Of a stretch of 5,971 nt of DNA, positions 1 to 5,961 are shown in pieces. A model generated the notes under the pieces. That model was not told the origin of the DNA and did no database searches. It saw only the letters and a list, made by a program, of their open reading frames with translations. The translations under genes and the position numbers were made by a program. Positions within the stretch are counted from its first letter, which is position 1, and every line of letters begins with the position of its first letter. The DNA is from Desulfobacula sp. (lineage in GTDB: Bacteria; Desulfobacterota; Desulfobacteria; Desulfobacterales; Desulfobacteraceae), in NCBI RefSeq assembly GCF_021107415.1, contig NZ_JAIOSW010000168.1, positions 1-5,971 on the forward strand, read 5' to 3'.

Positions 1-1
1 C

Positions 2-898
2 CCGATTTATTCCGTCCTTGTGATCGGCCTTTTCCTTGCAGGGCTTGCCAAAAGCATATTTGATCCCAGCCTTCAGGCCTTTATCGCCAATTTCGTTCCC
101 TTTGAAAAAAGAGGTCAGATCATTGGGATTACTGAACTTGCATGGGCAGGGTCGACTTTAGTCGGCATCCCGTCAGCCGGTATCATTATTGAACGATTTT
201 CCTGGCAAACCCCTTTTTTCATTATCAGTGGACTTTCTCTTGTCTGTTTTTTCATTATATTGAAAATTATGCCAAAAGATAAACAAAACTCCAAGGTATC
301 TAAAATCAAAACACCAATAAGATCAAACTGGAAAACCATTATTAAAGATAGAAAAGTCCTGGGGATTTTATCCTTTGTATTTTTTATGTCTCTTGCCAAT
401 GACAACCTTTTTGTGATTTATGGGGCCTGGCTGGAACAATCCTATAGCCTTTCTCTGGCTGCCATTGGTTTTGGAACTGTTTTCATCGGAGTCTCTGAAA
501 TTTTAGGAGAAGGATGTACCGTCTTGTTCTCTGACAGGATCGGCTTAAAAAAATCCGTGATCATCGGGGTCTCCCTGTGTACCGGGGCTTACTTTCTTTT
601 ACCGATTCTGGATATTGGCCTAAGCTATGTTCTGGCAGGACTTTTCCTGGTTTTCTTCACCTTTGAATTTACCATTGTCTCCTCCATGAGCTTATCCACA
701 GAACTGGTTCCAAAACTGAGGGCATCCACCATGTCCGCATTTTTTGCCATTGCCGGAATCGGTCGGGTTGCAGGAGCCTTCCTCGGCGGTATTGTCTGGT
801 CAAATTTCGGTCTGATACCCATCTGCCTGATATCAGGGTTCTGCACATCTGCCGCCCTGATCTGTCTTCTTTTTGGTTTTTATCAGAGTAAGTCCTGA
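2..898 (+). CDS. MFS transporter, C-terminal part (5' end outside window)
   Basis: Inner-membrane transporter of the major facilitator superfamily; substrate not recognisable. The frame is open from base 2, so the GTG at 20 is probably internal and not the true start. The visible part has about nine hydrophobic segments. Three come first, numbered from the GTG codon at roughly 1-22, 33-55 and 62-84. A basic cytoplasmic loop rich in Lys follows (about 85-112), then six more (about 113-135, 145-168, 178-198, 203-228, 238-260, 265-288). That matches helices 4-12 of a 12-helix carrier, with the first three missing. The segment around FEKRGQIIG after helix 4 and the SDRIGLKKS loop in the second half (a degenerate loop 8-9 copy of MFS motif A) fit the family. 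The gene ends in TGA. The 122 bases before hicA contain no convincing hairpin terminator. Drug or metabolite efflux is possible but unproven. Confidence 0.88.
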   Translation, partial: PIYSVLVIGLFLAGLAKSIFDPSLQAFIANFVPFEKRGQIIGITELAWAGSTLVGIPSAGIIIERFSWQTPFFIISGLSLVCFFIILKIMPKDKQNSKVSKIKTPIRSNWKTIIKDRKVLGILSFVFFMSLANDNLFVIYGAWLEQSYSLSLAAIGFGTVFIGVSEILGEGCTVLFSDRIGLKKSVIIGVSLCTGAYFLLPILDIGLSYVLAGLFLVFFTFEFTIVSSMSLSTELVPKLRASTMSAFFAIAGIGRVAGAFLGGIVWSNFGLIPICLISGFCTSAALICLLFGFYQSKS

Positions 899-969
899 GC
901 AGCAATCGTATAAAAAAGGCTTCTCAACTAATTTCAAGCATCTCAACCACAGCCGTTTGGTATTAATGG

Positions 970-1012
970 CAGCTATCTTTTATATTTACAATGATAGCTG
1001 GTTATGCTATCA
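970..1012. repeat. Three inverted half-sites, probable HicB operator
   Basis: CAGCTATC (970-977) is the exact reverse complement of GATAGCTG (993-1000). TGATAGC (992-998) also pairs exactly with GCTATCA (1006-1012). The region therefore carries three GATAGC-type half-sites in alternating orientation. They flank and overlap the promoter elements of the hicAB genes. HicB antitoxins with a ribbon-helix-helix domain are known to autorepress from palindromic operators. Assigning these repeats to HicB is inference from position and symmetry. Confidence 0.6.
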
Positions 1013-1013
1013 T
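985..1013 (+). promoter_or_regulatory. Sigma-70-like promoter of hicAB
   Basis: TTTACA (985-990, 5 of 6 matches to the -35 consensus) is followed after exactly 17 bases by TATCAT (1008-1013, 5 of 6 to the -10 consensus). The -10 box overlaps the rightmost half-site, so a bound repressor would block polymerase. The expected transcription start (about 1019-1021) coincides with the hicA ATG at 1021, which implies a leaderless or nearly leaderless mRNA. Confidence 0.6.
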
Positions 1014-1020
1014 TTATTTC

Positions 1021-1275
1021 ATGAACACAAAGCATAGAAAAATGCTCAAGGCAATCTTCACCGATCCGGTTAATGGAAATATTGAATGGCGTAAAATCGA
1101 AGCGTTGTTTCTATCATTGAGTGCAGACCGCACGGAAAGGGCAGGTTCTGCTGTTAGTTTTATTTTGAATGATATGCGGGTAGATTTCCACCATCCGCAT
1201 CCTGATAAAGAAGCGCTGCGGTATCGCGTGAAAGACGCCCTTAAATTTCTGGAAAAGGCAGGTATAACACCATGA
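1021..1275 (+). CDS. hicA: HicA-family toxin (84 aa)
   Basis: Predicted type II toxin of the HicA family, which are small double-stranded-RNA-binding-fold mRNA interferases neutralised by HicB. The protein begins MNTKHRKMLKAIF and carries the GSAVSF strand (42-47) and FHHPHP (56-61). That pattern fits the HicA-like subfamily with an N-terminal 'NSKHRKTL..IF' and 'FHRPHP' signature. I chose ATG 1021 because that signature starts there. An in-frame ATG at 991 would add ten residues foreign to the family and would lie across the promoter. No Shine-Dalgarno sequence precedes 1021, which agrees with a leaderless start. The classic HicA catalytic His in G-S-H is Ala here (G42 S43 A44). The stop codon overlaps the hicB start (ATGA), so the two are translationally coupled. 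Confidence 0.85.
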   Translation: MNTKHRKMLKAIFTDPVNGNIEWRKIEALFLSLSADRTERAGSAVSFILNDMRVDFHHPHPDKEALRYRVKDALKFLEKAGITP

Positions 1276-1604
1276 ACATGATGAGGTACAAGGGTTACAT
1301 TGCCCACATTGAGTATGACGAGGAAGACCACATTTTTGTCGGTCATCTGGCTGGCATTAAGGATATTGTCGGCTTTCACGGCACAACGGTTAACGAGCTC
1401 GAAAGAGCGTTTCATGAATCCGTCGATAACTACATTGCAATCAGCGAAAAAACTGGTCGGCCCGCTCAAAAGCCTTATTCCGGCAAACTGATGTTACGGG
1501 TTTCACCAGATGTTCATGCCGCCGTTGCCACTGTTGCCAAAGTACATGGAAAAAGCATCAATCAATGGGCTTCTGAGGTTTTGGACAGGGCTGCTCATAT
1601 TTAA
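1272..1604 (+). CDS. hicB: HicB-family antitoxin (110 aa)
   Basis: Predicted antitoxin partner of the preceding HicA. Residues about 6-65 form the HicB partial RNase H-like fold (YKGYIAHIEYDEEDHIFVG, then HGTTVNELERAFHESVDNY), which binds and blocks the toxin. Residues about 71-108 (GKLMLRVSPDVHAAV, then GKSINQWASEVLDRAA) are a ribbon-helix-helix DNA-binding domain, expected to dimerise and bind the inverted repeats upstream of hicA. The ATG at 1272 overlaps the hicA stop and has an AGG nine bases upstream (1260-1262). ATGs at 1278 and 1281 are possible but less well spaced. The toxin-first, overlapping order is usual for hicAB. Length is normal for the RHH-type HicB. Confidence 0.9.
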   Translation: MNMMRYKGYIAHIEYDEEDHIFVGHLAGIKDIVGFHGTTVNELERAFHESVDNYIAISEKTGRPAQKPYSGKLMLRVSPDVHAAVATVAKVHGKSINQWASEVLDRAAHI

Positions 1605-1671
1605 TATTGATACTACCACAATTATAAAATAATTTTTTACCTGAACCCATTATTTAAATGGAGACCGTCCC

Positions 1672-4323
1672 ATGAGCGAACTTCTAAAAACCGTATTTTT
1701 TAATAAACACCAGGATCTTGATGCAACAATTGTAGAATTTGGGGGCTGGGAAATGCCCATACAATATCCCACCGGTATCATAAATGAACATATGGTAACC
1801 CGGAAAAGAGCCGGTATATTCGATGTTTCACACATGGGACGGCTCTATTTCAAAGGCAAAGACACACTGCCTTTTCTGCAGCATGTTTTGACCAACAATG
1901 CCATGGCATTAGGATTGGGTGAAAGCCAGTATACACTGATACAGAATGAAAGCGGAGGCGCCATTGACGATGCCTATTTATACCGGTTTAAGCAGGACGA
2001 ATATCTGCTTGTGGTTAATGCATCGAATAGAGAGAAAGATGTGGCCCACCTTGAAAAATATCTAAAGCTGTTTTCCGATATTGAAATGGTTGACAGAACT
2101 TTTGAAATGGCCATGATTTCCCTTCAGGGCCCCCTTTCCAAATCCATTATCGGACAGATTGTTACGGGAGGGGTTTTGCCTGAACCTTCCCGAAATTGCT
2201 TGAGCATCGTAGATATCAACGGTGTTGAGACCTGTCTTGCCAGGACCGGTTACACAGGTGAACCCCTGGGATTTGAACTTTTTATAGAGAACGAACATGC
2301 TGTTTTCATCTGGGATCTTTTATTGGAAAAAGGGGCTCTTCCCATTGGACTGGGTGCCAGAGACACCTTGAGGCTTGAAGCAGGCCTGCCTTTATATGGT
2401 CAAGAACTGGGCATGGATCATGATAACAATGAAATGGGTCTCTTTGCATCCAAATTATCCAAATTTGCTGTCAGTTTTTCATCCCTTAAAGGTGATTTTA
2501 TTGGAAAAGATGCTCTTTACCAACAATATCTTGCGCTTAAAAATATTATAGATCAAAGGTTTGAAGATATTTCTCATTTGCCAAGAATGGTCATGCCCCT
2601 TGCCATTACCGGGAAAGGAATTGCAAGAGGAGGGTATAAAGTATTTTCCAAAGACAAACATGTGGGATATATTACATCCGGAACCATGATCCCATACCGG
2701 GAACCGGAAGGAAGCGGACTGAATTCTGAATTTAAGGGAAATCCTAAAAAAAGGGCTGTTGCCCTGGCATTGATTGACAGCAATATTCTTGAAGGAGAAA
2801 CTCTGCAAATACAAATCAGGAAAAAACAATGTGACAGTATTGTTGTCCCCTATCACATGAGTTCTGAAGCACCGCCTTTTGTCAGGTCCATTCCCCATGA
2901 TCAATTAAGCTTGGTAAAACAGACAGAAGATGACGGAAACTATCCTGAACTTGCCCGGCAACTGGTATCAAGGGCCTTAAACAATCATACCTGGCGCCAG
3001 AAAGAGTGCATCAATCTGATCCCGTCGGAAATGAGCCAATCTTACTTATCACGGCTCTTGTCCGTCAGCGACCCGGTCAACCGGTATGCCGAGCACAAAG
3101 AGATAAAGGCCTTTTTTGGAGAAGATGTTTTTTACTACCAGGGAACTGAATTTATCCGGGAGATTGAACATCTTTTAAATAAAGAATTTCAAACTTTCTT
3201 TGGATGTCAAAATATAGAATCAAGGGTCATTTCCGGTCAAATGGCCAATACAGCTCTTTTCAGTGCGCTTGTGGATTTTCTCAACCGGGCAGACAGAAAA
3301 AGCGAACAAAGGCGACTGCGTAAAATCATAAACAACCATATCATCAAGGGCGGGCACTTAAGTGCGCAACCCATGGGAGCACTTCGTGATTTTGTAGCAA
3401 GAGATCCCAAGACAGAAAAACCAGCCGTCATTAATTTTCCGGTATTGAAAGACAACCCTTATAAAATCGATATTCACGCCTGTGAAGCGATCATCAAAGA
3501 ACACCAGCCCGAACTTATCATTCTTGGTAAAAGCATGATTCTCCACAAAGAGCCGGTGGCCGAGATCCGCAGGTTTGTGGATGAATTTGCCCCCTCCTGC
3601 CTGGTGATGTATGACATGGCCCATGTGCTGGGGCTTTATGGTAAATATTTCCAGGAACCGTTAAAAGAAGGTGCCCATATCGTAACAGGGTCTACCCATA
3701 AGACTTATTTTGGCACCCAGCGCGGGGTTATTGCATCTGATTTTAATGAACAAGACCTGGAATATGGACTCTGGGAAGCAGTACAAAGAAGGACGTTTCC
3801 CGGAAGCGTCAGCAACCATCACTTAGGTACCATGACAGGTCTTTTGTTTTCTGCCTATGAAATGAATCATTTTAAGGAAGATTACCAGAAAGCCGTCATT
3901 TCAAATGCCAAAGCGTTTGCCGCTGCGTTAAAGGAACAGGGCCTGGATGTGGCGGGTGATCCTGATATCTCTTTTACCGAGACTCACCAGGTAATTCTGA
4001 ACGTAGGGTATGGAAAAGGAGCAAAAATAGCCAGAGAACTTGAAGAAAACAATATCATTGTCAATTACCAGGCAACTCCGGTTGAAGAAGGCTTCACCGC
4101 ATCCGGAGCCCTTCGAATGGGGGTATCTGAGATGACGCGGTTTGGTATGATAGAAAAGGATTTTCAAACCCTTGCGACTTTAATGGCGGATCTCATTCAA
4201 AACAGATCCATTATAAAAGATGAAATTATAAAATTCAGAGATCAATTTGTTGATATGCAATTTTGTTTTAAAGAAACTGATGTTCATGATGTGACGGCAT
4301 CTTTGCTGGACTCTTTAAAATGA
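1672..4323 (+). CDS. Fused aminomethyltransferase (GcvT) - serine hydroxymethyltransferase (GlyA-type)
   Basis: Cytoplasmic fusion of two folate-linked one-carbon enzymes. Residues about 1-400 are a full-length glycine cleavage T-protein: FGGWEMP (23-29), FDVSHMG (50-56), GGAIDD (95-100) with the conserved Asp, RTGYTGE (191-197), GLGARDTLRLEAGLPLYGQE (226-245), IGKDAL and GYITSGTM. It should release ammonia and methylene-tetrahydrofolate from aminomethylated H-protein. After a linker of about 25 residues, residues about 426-883 form an SHMT domain: IPSE (450-453), RYAE (471-474), YYQGTE (488-493), GGHL (560-563), YDMAHVLGL (647-655), the PLP-binding Lys677 in STHKT, FPGS, and SGALRMG with Arg815. 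It should interconvert glycine and serine. GGAG (1660-1663) sits eight bases before the ATG. No gcvH or gcvP is in the window. Neither half looks decayed. Confidence 0.93.
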   Translation: MSELLKTVFFNKHQDLDATIVEFGGWEMPIQYPTGIINEHMVTRKRAGIFDVSHMGRLYFKGKDTLPFLQHVLTNNAMALGLGESQYTLIQNESGGAIDDAYLYRFKQDEYLLVVNASNREKDVAHLEKYLKLFSDIEMVDRTFEMAMISLQGPLSKSIIGQIVTGGVLPEPSRNCLSIVDINGVETCLARTGYTGEPLGFELFIENEHAVFIWDLLLEKGALPIGLGARDTLRLEAGLPLYGQELGMDHDNNEMGLFASKLSKFAVSFSSLKGDFIGKDALYQQYLALKNIIDQRFEDISHLPRMVMPLAITGKGIARGGYKVFSKDKHVGYITSGTMIPYREPEGSGLNSEFKGNPKKRAVALALIDSNILEGETLQIQIRKKQCDSIVVPYHMSSEAPPFVRSIPHDQLSLVKQTEDDGNYPELARQLVSRALNNHTWRQKECINLIPSEMSQSYLSRLLSVSDPVNRYAEHKEIKAFFGEDVFYYQGTEFIREIEHLLNKEFQTFFGCQNIESRVISGQMANTALFSALVDFLNRADRKSEQRRLRKIINNHIIKGGHLSAQPMGALRDFVARDPKTEKPAVINFPVLKDNPYKIDIHACEAIIKEHQPELIILGKSMILHKEPVAEIRRFVDEFAPSCLVMYDMAHVLGLYGKYFQEPLKEGAHIVTGSTHKTYFGTQRGVIASDFNEQDLEYGLWEAVQRRTFPGSVSNHHLGTMTGLLFSAYEMNHFKEDYQKAVISNAKAFAAALKEQGLDVAGDPDISFTETHQVILNVGYGKGAKIARELEENNIIVNYQATPVEEGFTASGALRMGVSEMTRFGMIEKDFQTLATLMADLIQNRSIIKDEIIKFRDQFVDMQFCFKETDVHDVTASLLDSLK

Positions 4324-5025
4324 AAACTTGTCCCAGAATTTAAAAGGACCTGTGTGGTGCGCGCCCGGAAGAAAGGGGGTAACTTCGGGGTGATCTTCTA
4401 CAAAGGCCGTTTGAAAGGAAATCCGTTTTTTATTAAACCGATTGTGACTGTCTGCAGCTCTCCTGTATCGCATATAATAGACATCATAACTTCTCATGTG
4501 CTGCCGGCTTTGAAGCTCCATGATATTCTGAAAATTCGTGTGCGTATACTTTAAAAGTGTTTCAAAGGCTGCAAGATAATTCACACGGCTTTTATGGTGT
4601 TGCACCACATGATGATTCGTATAAAATTCTTTGATGGCAAACACCCATAAAAGATTCTTTCTATGGACAAAACTTGTATGATCTTCAATAAACTCGGTAA
4701 GTCTGTCTATAGCTATTTGATTTTCTTCTACCAATTGTCTTAAATCGCCAATCAGCTTGATGGCTGACTCTATATCGGTGATTCTCGATTGGACCATACT
4801 GATACTGTCAAGCTTGCCCGAGGCATTGTATATATCACTCGTCGTTTTTTCAATGTCTTCATTAAGCACTATCATCTGCTTTATTATTGGCGGAAGATTA
4901 TCCTGTACACTCTTTTTCTTGTTCAAAAAATATAAAAATATTCCCCCACCCAAAACCATGAGAAAAATAATTAAAAAAATTAATACCAGAATAATACGGC
5001 TGCTTTTTTTTATTTTAAAAATCAT
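4315..5025 (-). CDS. Single-pass membrane protein with coiled-coil/helical domain, unknown function (236 aa)
   Basis: I do not recognise the family. A basic N-terminus (K4, K6, K7, R10) is followed by one strong hydrophobic segment at about 11-34 with a triple glycine (26-28), then KKK (36-38). It looks like an uncleaved signal anchor. Topology is most likely N-in with the bulk outside the cytoplasm, but charges on both sides make this uncertain. Residues about 40-115 are helical with regular Ile/Leu spacing, suggesting a coiled coil. Residues 116-236 are rich in His, Tyr and Phe, with HH pairs at 138-139, 143-144 and 223-224. The ATG directly follows the TAA of the upstream gene (TAAATG) and has no clear Shine-Dalgarno sequence, so it probably relies on reinitiation. 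Its 3' end overlaps the fusion gene's end by nine bases. Confidence 0.75.
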   Translation of the reverse strand: MIFKIKKSSRIILVLIFLIIFLMVLGGGIFLYFLNKKKSVQDNLPPIIKQMIVLNEDIEKTTSDIYNASGKLDSISMVQSRITDIESAIKLIGDLRQLVEENQIAIDRLTEFIEDHTSFVHRKNLLWVFAIKEFYTNHHVVQHHKSRVNYLAAFETLLKYTHTNFQNIMELQSRQHMRSYDVYYMRYRRAADSHNRFNKKRISFQTAFVEDHPEVTPFLPGAHHTGPFKFWDKFSF

Positions 5026-5391
5026 TTATTCATTCAATACAAGAGAAATAATGTCATCGACTGATCTTTTCAGCCCCGGTATTTTACTGGCACTTTTGCC
5101 TGCCACATTCAGCACCTGTATCTCAAATTGGGGCAGCCATTTTCTAAGGACGACTGATGGATTTTTTTCTGTTTCAAGGTCTATGTGAAGCCAGGGTTTT
5201 TTATGGGCTTTTGCAAAGCTCATGGAATCGGCTGCGCCGGGTGTCAGTTTGCCAAATGAAAAAATAACAGTACCATCGGCATCCAATACATTTTTTTCTA
5301 TATTCTCATCGTTCCCACCTTCCCCCCTGGTTAATTCAATAATATCCGTTAGTTGTTCATTGATCTCATTTAATTTTGTATGGCTGCCCAC
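5026..5391 (-). CDS. Truncated 'putative molybdenum carrier' (YpsA/LOG-like) domain protein (121 aa)
   Basis: Residues about 30-121 match the C-terminal half of the putative molybdenum carrier family, a Rossmann-like relative of YpsA/LOG proteins. The visible signature is NVLDADGTVIFS (34-45), LTPGAADS (49-56), KKPWLHIDL (64-72), and QVLNVAGKSASKIPG (92-106). As I recall the family, full members are about 145-165 residues and begin with a glycine-rich SGGQTGxDRAAL ligand-binding motif. That half is absent here. In its place is a short, probably amphipathic helix (L7, I10, L14, I17) and a Gly/Asp/Glu-rich stretch. The start is GTG at 5391, the only suitable start I see, preceded by AAGG six bases upstream inside the end of the previous gene. 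The ligand is unknown and the 'molybdenum carrier' name is itself only a prediction. It may act as a partner-binding module instead of an independent ligand binder. Confidence 0.8.
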   Translation of the reverse strand: MGSHTKLNEINEQLTDIIELTRGEGGNDENIEKNVLDADGTVIFSFGKLTPGAADSMSFAKAHKKPWLHIDLETEKNPSVVLRKWLPQFEIQVLNVAGKSASKIPGLKRSVDDIISLVLNE

Positions 5392-5394
5392 CTG

Positions 5395-5781
5395 TTACCT
5401 TATACCCTTAAACGTCTCCACATTTGCCCCGGTGATGGCCGAAGTCAGATTCTCAATCGTTGTGATCAATCGCTCAAATCTTTCGCCCAATTGTTCAAAC
5501 TGCGCCATATCCATGGGTGCCATAGCTGCCACAGCTGCTGACGGAGATTGATCTACCGGCCCGGGGCCACCCAGTTTCACCCGGATCTCTTCTTTTGTCA
5601 TACCGCTTGTCTGATAATATCCATAAATTTTCTTTATCAGGTCTTCAGCTTCGGGCGGATATTCCTTAACGCCCTCATGTTCAACCGGATCAGGAAAGAA
5701 TTCTTCAAATCGGCTTAAATATTCACGAATCGTACTGGACGAAATATCCAGGCTTTTGGCCATTTGAGCAATTGATTTCAT
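5395..5781 (-). CDS. Small MerR-like helix-turn-helix protein with C-terminal coiled coil (128 aa)
   Basis: Residues about 3-25 (SIAQMAKSLDISSSTIREYL) form a MerR-type helix-turn-helix. A wing-like segment reaches YPPEAEDL (41-48), and a helix ending in GMTKEEIRVKLGG (60-72) matches the usual MerR pattern. A Pro/Ala/Gly-rich linker (73-91) leads to a helix at 92-117 with perfect heptad spacing (M92, F95, L98, F102, L105, I109, L112, I116), so a coiled-coil dimer or oligomer is expected. No ligand-binding Cys or effector domain is seen. This architecture recalls RacA-like or phage MerR/coiled-coil proteins as much as classical regulators, so a DNA-anchoring role is as likely as transcription control. 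ATG 5781 has AGGGA (5788-5792) six bases upstream. It is the first gene of the minus-strand trio. Confidence 0.82.
   Translation of the reverse strand: MKSIAQMAKSLDISSSTIREYLSRFEEFFPDPVEHEGVKEYPPEAEDLIKKIYGYYQTSGMTKEEIRVKLGGPGPVDQSPSAAVAAMAPMDMAQFEQLGERFERLITTIENLTSAITGANVETFKGIR
5398..5401 (-). promoter_or_regulatory. Ribosome binding site deciding the GTG start at 5391
   Basis: On the minus strand AAGG lies six bases before GTG 5391, inside the last codons of the HTH gene and overlapping into its TAA region. It supports GTG as the start and suggests translation coupled to the upstream gene. Confidence 0.45.
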
Positions 5782-5846
5782 GTAATTTCCCTATTTATAG
5801 ATAGTATCTTATTTTGACAACAATATCGTCCCGCAAATGAAGTGTT

Positions 5847-5863
5847 GATTTTTTCTAAAAATC
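5847..5863. repeat. Perfect short inverted repeat (7-base arms, 3-base spacer)
   Basis: GATTTTT (5847-5853) and AAAAATC (5857-5863) are exact reverse complements around TCT. It lies in the putative leader of the minus-strand unit, just downstream of its best promoter candidate, where an operator would be expected. Because the arms are mainly A/T, it may also be chance. Confidence 0.4.
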
Positions 5864-5884
5864 GTTTATTAATTTATATTAAAT

Positions 5885-5913
5885 ATTATACTGAAATTCA
5901 CTAATTATTTTAA
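5885..5913 (-). promoter_or_regulatory. Possible promoter of the three-gene minus-strand unit
   Basis: A perfect -10 box TATAAT reads on the minus strand from 5890 to 5885. TTAAAA (5913-5908, 4 of 6 matches to the -35 consensus) lies 17 bases upstream. It would give a leader of roughly 97 bases before the HTH start, containing the palindrome at 5847-5863. The region is very AT-rich, so chance matches are likely. Confidence 0.35.
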
Positions 5914-5935
5914 AAAAAACTTGAAGAAAATCAAG
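5912..5935 (-). terminator. Weak intrinsic terminator for a gene right of the window
   Basis: On the minus strand CTTGA (5935-5931) pairs with TCAAG (5924-5920) around a six-base loop and is followed by eight T (5919-5912). The stem is short with only two G/C pairs. It would end transcription arriving from the right. Two of the three minus-strand frames hit a stop within the last few bases of the window, which is compatible with a gene ending at the edge. Confidence 0.35.
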
Positions 5936-5947
5936 GAACACAATAGG

Positions 5948-5961
5948 ATTGATTCATCAAT
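5948..5961. repeat. Short inverted repeat near right edge
   Basis: ATTGAT (5948-5953) and ATCAAT (5956-5961) are exact reverse complements separated by TC. It could be a protein-binding site, but nothing around it identifies a partner. The rest of 5782-5971 shows no coding region. Confidence 0.3.

Noticed and set aside
899..984. Terminator after the MFS gene
   Set aside because: The run of A/T and the GGCTTCTC sequence do not form a stem with a T-run on the plus strand. Nothing else is recognisable there.
1014..1469. 151-residue minus-strand ORF across hicA and hicB
   Set aside because: It is an antisense shadow of two well-supported overlapping genes, and its sequence resembles no family I know.
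1620..1638. AATTAT-AAA-ATAATT hairpin followed by T-run as a hicAB terminator
   Set aside because: The stem is six A/T pairs only and would be too unstable. A chance palindrome in AT-rich DNA is more likely.
1605..1671. Glycine riboswitch upstream of the GcvT-SHMT gene
   Set aside because: Only 67 bases separate it from hicB, too short for the aptamer, and no conserved glycine-riboswitch sequence is visible.
2479..2904. 141-residue minus-strand ORF inside the GcvT domain
   Set aside because: The plus-strand frame here is clearly GcvT with conserved motifs. The minus-strand product has none.
4757..5188. 143-residue plus-strand ORF with hydrophobic stretches
   Set aside because: It lies opposite the membrane protein and the half-carrier gene. 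Its hydrophobicity mirrors the codons of the coiled-coil and anchor regions, and it has no family signature.
5814..5819. Perfect TTGACA -35 box on the plus strand
   Set aside because: No -10 match lies 16-18 bases downstream and there is no plus-strand gene after it.
5794..5820. TTGTCA / TATAAA promoter just upstream of the HTH gene on the minus strand
   Set aside because: The spacer is only 15 bases, and the predicted transcript start would fall within the AGGGA ribosome binding site, removing it.
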